The position numbers and the translations under genes are program-made. DNA of 64,000 nucleotides from positions 66,335,989-66,399,988 of the forward strand of contig NC_037094.1 of assembly GCF_002994745.2 (NCBI RefSeq). Reading direction: 5' to 3'. The notes under the pieces are model-generated. The model saw only the letters and a list, made by a program, of their open reading frames with translations, was not told the origin of the DNA and searched no databases. Below, in pieces: positions 33,686-45,189 of this stretch (its first letter is position 1; every line of letters starts with the position of its first letter). Source of the DNA: Rosa chinensis (lineage: Eukaryota; Streptophyta; Magnoliopsida; Rosales; Rosaceae).

Positions 33686-34860
33686 TCAGGGTGACCGTTT
33701 AAATCCATAAAGGGATTTCTTCAATCTGCAAACAACATTATCATGTGTATCTGATGCAAATACAGGAGGAAGACCCATGTATACTTCTTCAGTTAACTCC
33801 CCATGAAGGAAAGCATTTTTTACATCAAATTGATGAAGAGGCCAATTTAGATTAGCTGCAAGTGACAACAATACCCGAACAGTATTCATCTTGGCTACTG
33901 GAGCAAAAGTCTCATCATAGTCAATCCCATATGTTTGAGTGAACCCCTTAGCCACCATCCTCGCCTTATTCCTACTTACTGTGCCATCTGCATTATGTTT
34001 GACAGTGAAAATCCATCTATACCCAACAATCTTTTTACCACGAGAAAGTGGTACAAGTTCCCATGTGTGATTCTTTTCTAATGCCTCCATTTCTTCCTCC
34101 ATTGCCTGGGCCCACTTTGGGTCTCCCAAAGCCTCCTGCACTTTGTTCAGAACAGATATAGAGGATATTTGATTCATAAATGATGCATGAGGTTTAGATA
34201 ACCTATGGTGTGACACAAAGGTAGCTACTGGATAATTGGCTTTAGCAGTTATGGAAGGTTCATACTATTTGCTGGTTGACCACGGGTAGTCCTACTAGGT
34301 AACACATATGTAGAAGATACAGACTCTATAGGGTTACCAGGTGAAGATATTGGACATACCTGAGATGGAGCTTCTTGACCAAAAAGTTCAGCGTTAGGGG
34401 GTGAAGTATCAGATAAGGGGGAAGCTGCAATAGAGTCCTCTTCAGAAATCGACTGGTCAAGAATTTCCTTCGATTAGTCTAGTACACTTCTGCCCATTTC
34501 GCCGGTTTCTTCATTCGACTGGTCGATTTGAGAAATTTGACTAGTCAACTTCGGGATGTCAGTACTCTCTTCTTCTGCGTCTTTATTCATCTTCAACTTT
34601 CCACCAACAAACATCTCTTCAAAAAACTCATTCTCCCCCTGAAGAGTGGTGTTGTTAGGGGAGAAATAACACATATCTTCATAAAATGACGCGTCCATGG
34701 TGACATAGAACTTTTGTGTAGGTGGGTGATAGCATTTATAGCCTTTCTGATGAGAACCATAACCTACAAAGACGCATTTGAGAGCTTGGGCATCCAACTT
34801 TGACCTCTGATTTTTTGGGTATATGGACAAAGGCAACACAACCAAAGACACGAGCGGCAA
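33686..34860 (-). pseudogene. Copia linker and reverse transcriptase, N-terminal part
   Basis: 34860-34474 encodes the region after integrase (KCVFVGYGSHQKGYKCY). 34216-33686 encodes the start of RT, with ALEKNHTWELVPL, GYRWIFTVKHNADG, KARMVAKGFTQTYGIDY and the catalytic motif QFDVKNAFLHGEL. Frames are separated by stops. Confidence 0.85.
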
Positions 34861-34890
34861 GATTATGGAAGGAAGGAATAGAGATGGGTT

Positions 34891-35612
34891 TATGCCTCAT
34901 CATCTAGCCCTTCGGCCCTAAGCCCGCCCTAGGCCCTCCCGGCCCGGCCCTTGCATTAGGGCGGGCCGGCTCTACCCTTTCTCAAATAGGGTAGGGTAAG
35001 GGTCATGCAAATGAAGCCCGACCCTTTAAGCCCGTCCAATTAAGCCCTAATAATTTTCTATTTTTTGAATATGTTTCTCTTTAGTCTATAACATACAACT
35101 TATCTCTTTTTTGTAATTGATTTCCTAAGCTTTATTTTCTTTAATTTTTGTTTCCTTTGTTAAACAACAATTAATTTTGGGAGGTTTAGAGAGATAGTTA
35201 ATTGAATATAACTATCTTAACTAATATTTATAAATGTTATTTATAAGTTAATTCCAATATATATATTTATATTAAATATGATCAACAAAAAATAATGAGT
35301 CTTGTATTACATATATAATTAACCATTGAGCCACATTTTGAGATAAAAAATAAAAATAATATATTTCTTTTTGTTAAACAAATTAAGGCCCATTTCGGCC
35401 CTATTTGGCCCTATTCGGAAGGCCGACCCTACCAGACCCGGCCCTTTCTGCCCTAGTGGCTATGGGCCTTTAGGGCGGGTAAGGGCTAGCATATTTAAGC
35501 CTCGGCCTGACCCTACCTGGCCCTAAATTTTATTGACTTTGACTAGGCCCGACCCTAAGCCCTAAAATTTAGGGTAGGGCCGGCCCTAGCCCGACCCATG
35601 ATGACCCCTACA
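34891..35612. mobile_element. Nested DNA element inside copia (hAT-like)
   Basis: About 720 bp interrupting the copia frame between integrase and the following region. Both ends are packed with GGCCCGGCCC/GGGCCGGGC-type subterminal repeats in opposite orientation, and a TCATCAT/ATGATGA pair lies at the extreme ends. The centre is very AT-rich. A GGGTT flank on both sides is the best target-duplication candidate, which leaves the superfamily open. No transposase. Confidence 0.65.
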
Positions 35613-36299
35613 AGGGTTGACAGGACTTCAAAGGGAATACGCCCCTGAAGAACACGGGAAGGAAGACAATTAATAAGATATGAGGCAGTCTGAACAGCCT
35701 CACCCCAAAGATACTTGGGCATGTGAGCACCAAATAGCAATGCTCGTGCTATGTCTAGAAGATGACGATTTTTACGCTCAGGTACACCATTTTGTTCAGG
35801 TGTTTGAGGACAAAGTGGTTTGATAGATTATACCTTTTTCTTGGAAATATTCCTGCAAATCACGATTAACAAACTCCCCCCCATTATCAGAACGAAAAAC
35901 TTTCATACGACCATTGAACTGTGTTTGAATCAATTTTTGAAAGGCTTGAAAAGCAGAAAATACAGCATCCTTAGATTTAAGCAATGCTACCCATGATAAT
36001 CGAGTGCAATCATCAATAAACAAGACAAAATAACGCATTCCAGAAATAGTGGGTTCTCTAGAAGGTCCCCACACATCAGAGTGAATAATCTCAAAAGGCA
36101 TAGAACTTTTATTAGAAAGACTCAATGGGTAGTTGACTCTATGGCTTTTCGCCAAAACACAAGTTTCACAATGTAAGGACGACTCATCAATTCCAACAAA
36201 TAAAGAGGGCATAGCTTTACGCATTACACTGAATGAAGGATCCCCTAAGCGTCTATGCCATAACCAGACTTCATTAAGCTCTCTGGAAGTCAAAGTCAA
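35613..36299 (-). pseudogene. Copia integrase region
   Basis: The frame 36299-35796 contains the pre-integrase zinc region (WHRRLGDPSF, HCETCVLAKSHR) and core motifs HSDVWGP and FRSDNGGEF with catalytic Asp residues. It stops early at 35796, and the third acidic part continues out of frame into MLFGAHMPKYLWGEAV at 35740. The end is cut by the nested element at 34891-35612. Not functional. Confidence 0.85.
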
Positions 36300-36542
36300 A
36301 GCAACTGGGACATTCTTCCTTGGTCTCTCCTAGGCATAAGCTTCATCCAGATGAAACAGTCTCCCCCTCATATACCCCTTGCCAATGACTTCCCTAGTCA
36401 GAAGATCCTGAAACATCACATACATGGGAAAAAAATGTCACAGAGCACAAGGATTGAGTATTCAATTGGGGAATTGAGATTAAGTGGTGAGACAAGTCTG
36501 GTACATACAATACATCATGCAATACTAAGGTAGGTGTGACTC

Positions 36543-37793
36543 TTATGGACCCAATACGTAAGACAGAAATGATTCACCATTGGCATTTGTAACATATGAC
36601 ACATTAGGTGTGGATAAGGTAATGAAATACTTTTTATCATAGGTCATATGATCTGAAGCACCAGTGTCAATAATCCAAGTATCTGAACCTACAAAGTTAG
36701 AAATTTTTAAATCCATACCAATCTTTCCAATACCTCTAGCAACCATTGAGACTGAGGGATGGCCATCACTGCCTGTGGTATGATCTTGCCCAACGACTCC
36801 AAAGTACTCTAAACTCTGAACAAGATGAACAACTGCCTTTCCTCTACCTCGAGCTTCAGTTGGTTTGGGTTTGCTGAAGTATCCAGCAGGGTACCCAACC
36901 AACTTATAACAAGTCTCCTTGGTGTGTCCATTCAGTTTGCAATGTTGACATACAGACCTGCTTGGAGAAGAACCCTGAGTCATGGGATGTAATCCTGATT
37001 GTGGTGTACTGAAGCCAGGAGGTGGACCTTGAGCCCGAGGGGGCTTAGCTTGGATTGTTAGGCTGGAGATTTCAGAATGAACTGCCTTTGTGCTACCTTG
37101 CTGAGACTCATCCTTGTGGATGTAGGTAAAAGCCTCAGTGAGGGAAGGAGGCTCTTGTCGACGCAACAACTTTCCCTTGACACTGTCATGTCTAGCATCT
37201 AATCCACTCAAAAACTGGTGCACACGCTCCAACTCCTTCTCCTTCTGGTACCAAGTAATATCCTTAGCATTCTTCAATTTGTTTGGTCGTCGTTGATCAA
37301 TCTCGGCCCAAATGTTTTTCAGTTGGGTGTAGAACACTGAAACTGCTTGCCCATCCTGCTTCATCCTTGTTGCCTTGCACAACAATTCATTGATCTGGGA
37401 AAAATCAGATTCATTCAGATAGAGATCATTGAGCGTCTTGCAAACTTCTGCAGCAGTATCACACCCAATGATTAATTGGATCACCTTTTCAATCATGGCC
37501 TTGTACAGAATTGACAGTAGAAGTCCATCAGCATCTTCCCACTTGACATACTCTTCACTGTCCTCATTCGCCGGTGCCTTAATAGTACCGGTGACATAAC
37601 CCATCTTATGGATTCCACGAAGGTGAATGGAAATCATCTTCTTCCATGTCCTATAATTCCCAGGTCCATTCAGTTTTGCTCCTCCGAATGAACCTGATGA
37701 AGAATCTGGGTTTTGAACTATGACTTCAACTTTTTGAATACCGGAATTGCTAGTATTCCCTCCTTCTAGAAGTGGAGCATCAGGGCCAGCCAT
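36543..37793 (-). CDS. Copia gag and protease region
   Basis: A 416-codon frame starting MAGPDAPLLEGG. The gag part has the retrotransposon gag fold region (NYRTWKKMISIHLRG), and a CCHC zinc knuckle CQHCKLNGHTKETC. Near the C-terminus is the aspartic protease motif DTGASDHM. The frame ends at a stop near 36545; homologous coding continues in another frame, so a frameshift separates it from integrase. It packaged RNA and processed the polyprotein in the ancestral element. Confidence 0.88.
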   Translation of the reverse strand: MAGPDAPLLEGGNTSNSGIQKVEVIVQNPDSSSGSFGGAKLNGPGNYRTWKKMISIHLRGIHKMGYVTGTIKAPANEDSEEYVKWEDADGLLLSILYKAMIEKVIQLIIGCDTAAEVCKTLNDLYLNESDFSQINELLCKATRMKQDGQAVSVFYTQLKNIWAEIDQRRPNKLKNAKDITWYQKEKELERVHQFLSGLDARHDSVKGKLLRRQEPPSLTEAFTYIHKDESQQGSTKAVHSEISSLTIQAKPPRAQGPPPGFSTPQSGLHPMTQGSSPSRSVCQHCKLNGHTKETCYKLVGYPAGYFSKPKPTEARGRGKAVVHLVQSLEYFGVVGQDHTTGSDGHPSVSMVARGIGKIGMDLKISNFVGSDTWIIDTGASDHMTYDKKYFITLSTPNVSYVTNANGESFLSYVLGP

Positions 37794-38260
37794 TGGAATA
37801 CCGACGAAAAAACAATTTGCAGCGGATTTGAGATAGAAGGTATGTTTGACAAGTTGAGAGGGATTAATCGACTAGTCAAGAAGTAGCAGTACTTCGTATG
37901 TCAAGAGAAAAAAAATCTTGTCCTTGGGTGTTGCCTATCGCGCAACCTTTCAGTAACTCCTTTTAATGCGACCAGATAAGGAGGGTTAAGATTTTGGTAG
38001 AGCAATACTCACTTTTCAACCTTTCGGTTAGCTTTCTCTTATTCGATCCTTGGCCTAGACATCGAATTAATTGGATGGACCTAGTGGTGTTGGGCGAGTA
38101 AGCTCGGCGTTACAAGGATAAAATTCACCTTCTAAAAGATAGAGAATAATCCTAACCTCCGAATTAGAGGAAGGAACAATCTTACCCCAGAGTGTGAGGA
38201 AAGAAGAATGAAGGAAAAACAAAGAGACAAAGTCCTCTCAGATCTTCTCTCTGATATCAA

Positions 38261-38470
38261 GTCAAAATATGAAATGGAAAGGAAGAGATATTTGTGAGTG
38301 ATGAATTTCCTCATATTGATTCAATGGTGTAAATGGAGTTATATATACAAGCCCTACACTACTACATTACACATCTTGATCTCCAAGTAAACTTGTTCTC
38401 CAAGTGTACTTGTCCTCCAAGTTTCCTTCTTCTACAAGATTATATGCAAGCAAACTTGTTTTACACAACA
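38261..38470 (-). repeat. Copia 5' LTR
   Basis: Partner of the LTR at 32396-32605. On the element strand it is followed by a TGATATCAGAG stretch that resembles an initiator tRNA-Met primer-binding site. Confidence 0.9.
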
Positions 38471-38599
38471 TGACTCACAAGTCTACAGTTTAAAACTTTA
38501 ATGTCATTGTATTACAAAGTTCATATAGACAAGAGTTCAGAAGGGTTGATCCGAAAATGGAACCTCCGAATCTGTAAAAATGCCCTAAATCTTGTACAC

Positions 38600-39960
38600 G
38601 ATCAAATCACATGCCGGCTTGCTGAGATAAGCGGTTCATAGAAGTAAGTAACAAAGCTAGAGATTTCTTTCTGGACCTGAAACAAGGGTAAGAAGCTGTT
38701 GTAAGGCTTTGATTCAGCGTCGTGGAGTGTGTACATGTATTGCAGACTTTTTAAAATTGTATGGAGCAGATGCAGAAACATGAACAATCATATCACCTCT
38801 ATCTAGTTCTACCCAATTCAAGATCATTTCTTTCAACTAATCCATTGATTGGTTGAAGTACCTTTATCGAATGCATAGGGGTTCATTTACATATGGATTC
38901 AGATACCTTTCTGAAAACAAGTCGCATATTTTTGAAGGATCACTTTGCCAATTTTGTAAATCATAAATTCATAATCAAAAGAAAGGAATGCTGCAGTGAT
39001 TTAATTTAAGCCATGCCACATGTAGAAGAATGGTTCACAGCTTTTCCAGTGTGCAATACATTAATAAATCTAACACTTCCAGTACATTGATAAATCTAAC
39101 ACTTCCAATATATACCGTAATGAATATGCAATGATAAATCTAACACTTCCAATGAGGCAGCCAAATGAATATGCACAAAAATGAAAAGAAGCAGAATTTT
39201 TGGAATTGAGTTTTTTTAAAGTATTGAGGACTCTTACATCACTATCATTGGCTATATCCACCAATCCACTCAACACTCTTTCAGTCTTTCCAAGACTACC
39301 TGAGAAAGTAAGAATAAGAAGAAATTGCAAAAACCGATAATAAGTAGGTGTTAAGCGTTTGTTACCTTACCTACATTAATCCAGGTGCATATATACCTCA
39401 AACATGACTATGCTTCTTCTTTTCCTTTTAATTGTTCTTCCCTTAGTAGTTTCAACTTCATCTTCATATAATTACCTGTAATGCCATGAAGTAAATCTCA
39501 GCTGGTACAGGGGATAAACCATGAGTTAATTAGATCATATTTGGAAGCAACAATAAACTCTACTAATTAATACCGTTGAGACTACCATGAAACTTAATAT
39601 TAATACTACTTTCTCACTGCTAAAATTGCATTTATAAGTTATAGAAAAGCAAATGTAGCATCATTCATGGATATCCTATCACTCTATCAGTAAAGCTCTA
39701 CAAAAGAAGACTTTTGTGATGCTTCAGAACATTCATCACACGTGGTGTTTTCGCACTCTCTGTAGCTCACTTCAACAACCTTCACACTAGTGTTTCTGTC
39801 GCTCCAAGTAAAGACGAATCCTATAAACTAAACTGATAAAAATGAAAATGAATGAACGAAAAAGGATCTTTCAATATGGTGCCATCTGATCATTCTCTAG
39901 TCTCAGTCTCACCAGAGAGAGTTGACCTCCTTTTATACACACAGGGTGTCTTGAGTCTTA
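38600..39960 (-). pseudogene. Uncharacterised gene copy A (unit 1)
   Basis: Exon-like blocks on the minus strand correspond to exons of the D gene at 52129-53388. The last reads SDPSKICDLFSERYLNPY, related to [20 protein letters not shown]. Another gives GRTIKRKRRSIVMFE before a donor. A third at about 39240-39300 reads LGKTERVLSGLVDIANDSD. Frames do not join cleanly, so it is probably a pseudogene. Function unknown. Confidence 0.4.
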
Positions 39961-40975
39961 ATGAGACAGAAAGAACTCACTAGATTGATAGTATTTCAGA
40001 TTCTTTCACCGTTATTCACCAAGAGGGTAAGAGCAATATCTAATTTTTATGAAATGAAATTTCACACTTCAACAGCAGTTCCCCAACACTATGCTTTTCT
40101 AGTTCCCACCCGCAATATGATGCTACCTTTAAGTTTTAACTACAGTCATCACTATTTCCAACTGCTACATTTGAAACCAGTCGTACGCTCCCAATCCATT
40201 TCAGATACAAAGAAGTTATCTTTTTCGTTTGGTAATGGCTACTGATTCTTAGACTCCATACTGCACAGATGTAGAAGAAGCTGATAGCATTGGTGGATAC
40301 TCTACTTATACTGTAAATCAATTCTTCATCTATCAATGAAATCAAATTTCTAGTTTACTGTGTACATGTACTGCAGCTTTCTAATATTTTCAAAATTTTA
40401 CAGAAACATGAAAACAGAATCATACTCAAATTTGAGTCTATACTGACTGAAAGAAATATCTTTTGGCCAATTCAAACCCCATATCTTGCAACTATATGTA
40501 TAAACTCTGATGTCTTCTTATATCTCCCTCCTCTTCATTTCATATCCCTTGGAACAAAGAAAAAAAATAAAAAAGAGAAGCATATCTGCAAAGTAGCAAT
40601 CAAATTTTCATTTAAGGTTTTGACCTTTTTTTCACTATCTATTTGCAGTGATCACATAGATCAAGTGCGTACCACTTTCAGTAATGAGTAGATCCCCATA
40701 TATACAAAGAGTGTGATGTTAACTAATTACAAAATCCCATATTGACAAAGAGTTCAGAACTGATGATCCAAATCAGTAAAAATTGCCCAAGTTCTATGTC
40801 CACTTATACGCAAAACCAAATCCTGTACACGATCAGATCACATGCCCGCTAGTGTGTGAGGCATTTAAGAGGTACCATAGCGGTTTCTTTCCTGACCTGA
40901 AACAAAAGTAGGAAAAGCTGCATTAAGGCTTCGATTCGGTATAGTTTAGTGTGTAGTGTATACATGTACTCTAAA

Positions 40976-41222
40976 TTTTCTTGGGCACACGAGCAGTAGG
41001 GTCGATTCTGCAGCCGAAGACTGGTGTATTTGATTGTGTGGTGCCCATCCTCACGTTGAGACTGAATCTCGGTAAGCTCAAAGAAGATGAAGAAGAAGAA
41101 CCCACTTCAGGGCTTGTTGAGGAAGAAGAAGAACCCACTTCAGGTCTTGGAGAAGAAGAGGAACCCAAATCAGGTCTTCGAGAAGAAGAAGAACCCACAT
41201 TGGGATTTTGAGGAGGATCCAT
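40976..41222 (-). pseudogene. Truncated first exon of the D-type gene (unit 1)
   Basis: Encodes MDPPQNPNVGSSSSRRPD followed by Ser-rich repeats and RFSLNVRMGTTQS, nearly identical to the first exon at 58960-59245, but ends at RVPKK where it joins the D-gene 3' flank. The join shows 4-bp microhomology (TTCT). Confidence 0.75.
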
Positions 41223-41452
41223 GTCAGGTGCTTGAACAGAGCAAATGGCTTTCACTTCTTGGAAATGGGAATTTTGGTGAAGAAAGAAAGAAAAGAGAGA
41301 AATGGGTTTTGGGGAGAAATGGGAGAGCAGAGAATGAAATGAAGGGTGCTTTGGTTTTGGGGGGTTTTGTCAGAGAAACTGGAAAGGTTATGAGTGTGTT
41401 AGGAGAGTGTGCCTTCCTTCCTCTCTCTATTTATTGTCTTATTATGGGGGCG

Positions 41453-43779
41453 TGATAGGAGCATTTTAATGCGACGTTTTAACTGTTATTTCCCTATATT
41501 TTCTGCGTTATTTCCTTAATAAAACTCTGTTTAGGAAAGTTTCCATTCTTCGATTGGGAAAGTTCCTATTTGTAGAAAGTTTCTATTTTGTAGTTTCTAT
41601 TTTTCATTTTTGGAAAGTTTCCATTTTCAGTTTAGGAAAGTTGCCATTTTTCATTTTAGGAAAGTTTCTATTTTTCTTACTAGTTTCTATTTTCAGGACC
41701 TCGGAGCTAAAAAGTGGAAATGAACTCACAAATGGAAAGAGGAGCTCGCCAATGTTGGAAGGAGACAAAATGAGATACAAAGGGCTGCATAAATAAGTTG
41801 AAAAGAAGAAATGAAGTTTTCCTGGTTCAACCAGGAAATCCTGTTTCAACCAAGAAACCTTGTCCAGAAGAGGAAACCCTGCCAAAACAAGACTCTTGAG
41901 TCAACCAAGAAAGGAAAGCAGAAAAATGAAGTGTCATGGCATTGAAATAAGCTTCTTGAAGATATTAGAAGATGACATGGCTTGAAGGTGACGCACAAAG
42001 GCCCAAGAACTCTCAAGAGGTTATGGATTTCGGCAAATGGATAAAGGCCCATGGAAATTAGGGTTTGTGACACATGAGAGATATTTTTGGAGAATATATA
42101 TGTGTTTGCCGTAAAATACAAAGAGGAAAAGGAGGAGGCAACATGAAAATCTGAAAATATAATTGAAGATTTTGATTGGAGTAATTCAAGGGAGATTTTT
42201 AAGGGCAAAGAGATATTCTTGGAAGATTTAAATGTGATTTTTGGCCGAAAATGGTGAAGCAAATCAGCATTTATTTATGGAATTTCGGCAATTACTTTCC
42301 CAAGGATATTTGTGGCCGAAATTGGTGAAGCAAATCAGGATTTATTTATGGAATTTCGGCAATTACTCTCTCCTAAGATATTCTTGGCCGAAATTAATGA
42401 AGAAAATCAGAAAATCCTTATATAATTTCGGCAAGGATATATATTAAAGGAATTTAGGGAATTAATTTGGAGAGTTTTGATTGGTTAGATGACACACCAA
42501 GGCTTACTTGGCATTCTACGATTGGTTGGACCACATCACAAGGCTTACTTGGCATCATACCATTGGTTGAAGTGATGTGGAAATTTCTGATTGCTTGGAG
42601 AACCCTAGCCGTGCCCCTATATATTCTCCCCTTTTCTCAACGTCAAGGGGGCCTCTCCCCCATACAATTTACACTTTAGAAAAAAATCAGAAAATCTTCT
42701 TAGCATAGCCGTGAGTTTCTCCATCCTCTAGTCATCTCCACGAGTTCAAGCAAGGCCAAGGGAGAAGAAGCACAGCCGTGAGCATCCATCATCCATCTCC
42801 AACCTTGAAGCTTGCTTTCGAGATTCAAGAGACCACCACATCAATCGTTCATCACCATCTCCATCTCACGGTGTAATCCGATTCTCCTTTGTAACCTTTG
42901 CTTTGAATTTCGTTGGTTATGAACTAGTTGACATATGTGTTTGAACAAATATTAATTTCTGGAATTTTTATGATTAATTGAGAATTTTCAGATTCATATT
43001 ATTGTGATTCGAGAGTTGCTTATGTGGGTTTGTTTAATTAAATTTGTGTTATAGATAACTTTTGTATTTTAATCTTATGTGGTTGCAAACACTTAGGGTT
43101 TCGATATAATTGGTGCTAGGTTTAAGAACATGAAATCGACTTTTCGTTTTGTGTAAACTTGAATCAAAGTAGTAAAGGTTTTGTACAAAGATCGAATTTA
43201 ATTAACGAGGATTGCAATTAGGTGGACTTTTCCATACTAAGTTGTACACTTGAGTTGATAGCCTTTCTCTATGTGTAATGCGTTAAACATGACATGATTG
43301 ACTAGCTTTCTAGGGTTTGATTGCATGTTTGATAGGATTAATCTAGGTGCTTTCGCTTAGGTTAATTAGCATTGAAAAGTAAAAAATGGGAATTCATTTG
43401 CTTTCGAATGTTTCACATGATCAACTCCTTTCTCATGACTTAGATGAACAATATTAGGGTTTGAGTCAATTTTAATCATATGTTTCGATTTTGATCTTTG
43501 TTCTCTCATTCCATTCGTATTTTTATGTTTTTGCATTTTAATTGTTTTGTTAACTTAGTTTTATTTTCGAAAAACCAAAAACAAAATCCCCCCTTTTCGT
43601 GTACAATGTTTATAGTTGTGAATATCTTTGTGAATATTATACTTTGTTTTAATTTTAATTGTTTAATTGTTTGACAATGACAGGTGTACCCTCAATCCCC
43701 GGAATAGAACGATCCCTATTTATTACGTACTACTAATGACATTTCAGGGTTAAATTATGCGCTTGCTTTTAGTGCATCA
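41453..43779. mobile_element. Solo LTR with 5-bp target duplication
   Basis: 2327 bp starting TGATAGGAGCATTTTAATGC and ending TTTAGTGCATCA, flanked by the perfect 5-bp duplication GGGCG (41448-41452 and 43780-43784). TG...CA ends, a 5-bp duplication and absence of gag/pol indicate a solo LTR left by recombination between the two LTRs of a large element. It carries clustered repeats such as GGAAAGTTTC (41535-41690), TTGGCCGAAA with TGAAGCAAATCAG (42240-42400) and TTACTTGGCAT (42505-42555). Inserted between duplication units 1 and 2. Confidence 0.85.
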
Positions 43780-43825
43780 GGGCGCTATCTTTGTCTGCAC
43801 GAATGTGTACGGCCGAGTTCACCAA

Positions 43826-45180
43826 AATAAAAATTAATTTTCATGATTTTGTATCTAATTTTCTCTTATATGATTGGCTGGTTTTTGTTCTTTTATTTCA
43901 TTTTATTATGAGAAATATTATCTGCATTTATGCACTTCCTCTTCATTTCTAGATATCATTGCATTTTGAATAGATTTTACGACGAGCGACACCTAAATGT
44001 TACCGGTGTCTAGATTCAAATATTAAATCGCATGGACGTAACACATTATGTTTTTACGATATGTTTACTTATTTAACTGTCCAGTATTGAGTATAGTCAT
44101 AAATATTACATATATCTTTATAAGGTAATAACTTAATACACGTTCTTCGCTGTAGTTATCTCAAATGACTTCTAATCATATATTAATATTTGAGTACTAC
44201 GGGAATTTTCGAAAGAAAATAAATGTTGTATTCATTGTAGTTACTAATTTATGATCAAATTATTGATTCATAGAACTATTCCAATAATCCATCAATGATT
44301 ACTTTGACACGTCGTGTTTTTTGTTGTAATTTCTCTTCTCTCAGGTATCATCTTGTTTGGAGTCTCTACATTATCTTTAGCTTGCTCACTTACTAGTTTT
44401 CATTAGTACGCCAAATCGTCTATTCATTCCATCGTTGCCTACTAGGCTAGTTAGTAAAATTCGGCATGGGAATTAAAAGTTAAAAAAATGTTCATGAATA
44501 ATTTGGTAAGTTTTAGTGAAAAATAATTTGAAAAATTAGGCCATAAAATACGGAAACGGCAAATTATAAAATTAGATACGTACGTATTTAAACTAAAATG
44601 TAATAAATAATACGGATGGATATTTGTTATTTCTATTACTTTTATATAGTTATATGACTTTTAAAACATAAATTTTGAAGAAAAATCAAGGTGAATCTTA
44701 GCTTTTCTCAAATATTACCATTTGGATATACAAAACTTCAACACATCTAAGTTATTTAATAAATAAATAGTGTAAATAGTACTAGTAATTATATGATTTT
44801 TAATTATACAAGTTTAAAATTCAAAAATAAATCCTAAACTTGACTTTTTAAATTAAAAAATAAAATATTTTGTTTTATTTTTTTTTAAAGTTGGCTTTTT
44901 TCAATTGAAAAATTTTGGAATAATATGTATTCGTAAATAATTTAGCTAACTTAAAATAATAATAAAAAGGCTAATATTCTAAATTTTAGGAATAATTCAG
45001 AAAACAAGTGGTTTTTTTTTTAAGAATTCGTTAATTCGCGAATTATTCGCAAATCAACTAATATGGAAACAGACATTAGAAAACCTTACATACGATCAAA
45101 TAACTACTCACATTGTGGCTTTAGAAACCTAGACAGTTTATTTCACATAAAATTATTTCAAAATTTGGAAGTCTTGGACG
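43826..45180. other. AT-rich non-coding start of unit 2
   Basis: No gene. Repeated almost identically at 59424-60780. Contains TACGTACGTA and GTTAATTCGCGAATTATTCGC (inverted) motifs shared by both copies. Confidence 0.6.
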
Positions 45181-45189
45181 TCAATTGAT

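Larger units (their letters stand above)
32396..38470 (-). mobile_element. Degenerate Ty1/copia LTR retrotransposon
   Basis: About 6.1 kb on the minus strand. LTRs of about 210 bp (32396-32605 and 38261-38470) differ at roughly 8 positions (about 96% identical) and start TGTTGTGT on the element strand. A polypurine tract (GAGGGGGAGTA) abuts the 3' LTR, and a TGATATCAGAG primer-site-like motif follows the 5' LTR. Internal order is gag, protease, integrase, reverse transcriptase, RNase H, the copia arrangement. Coding frames are broken by stops, frameshifts and a nested DNA element, so it is not autonomous. No matching 5-bp target duplication is visible at its two ends, which is unusual. The element end opposite TGTTG lacks the canonical CA. 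Confidence 0.93.
38472..41447. repeat. Tandem segmental duplication, unit 1 (deleted)
   Basis: From 38472, just outside the copia LTR, the sequence aligns with 45985-47640 (unit 2) and 61590-63240 (unit 3). At about 40235-40290 it jumps to sequence matching the NAC 3' UTR (51225 onward), runs to 40975 (matching 51900), and jumps again to match first-exon sequence of the D gene (59000-59415). Relative to unit 2 it therefore lacks the NAC body and almost the entire D gene. Homology past 41400 cannot be compared, because the junction with unit 2 is intact here but shortened at the unit 2/3 boundary. Confidence 0.85.

Noticed and set aside
40971..41455. Plus-strand Glu/Lys-rich frames with KKKNPLQ repeats (also at 59110-59304)
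   Set aside because: These are antisense to the Ser-rich first exon; acidic/basic runs are the complement of Ser codon repeats.
41846..42262. 138-codon minus-strand frame
   Set aside because: It lies inside the solo LTR and has no similarity to retroelement proteins; chance frame.
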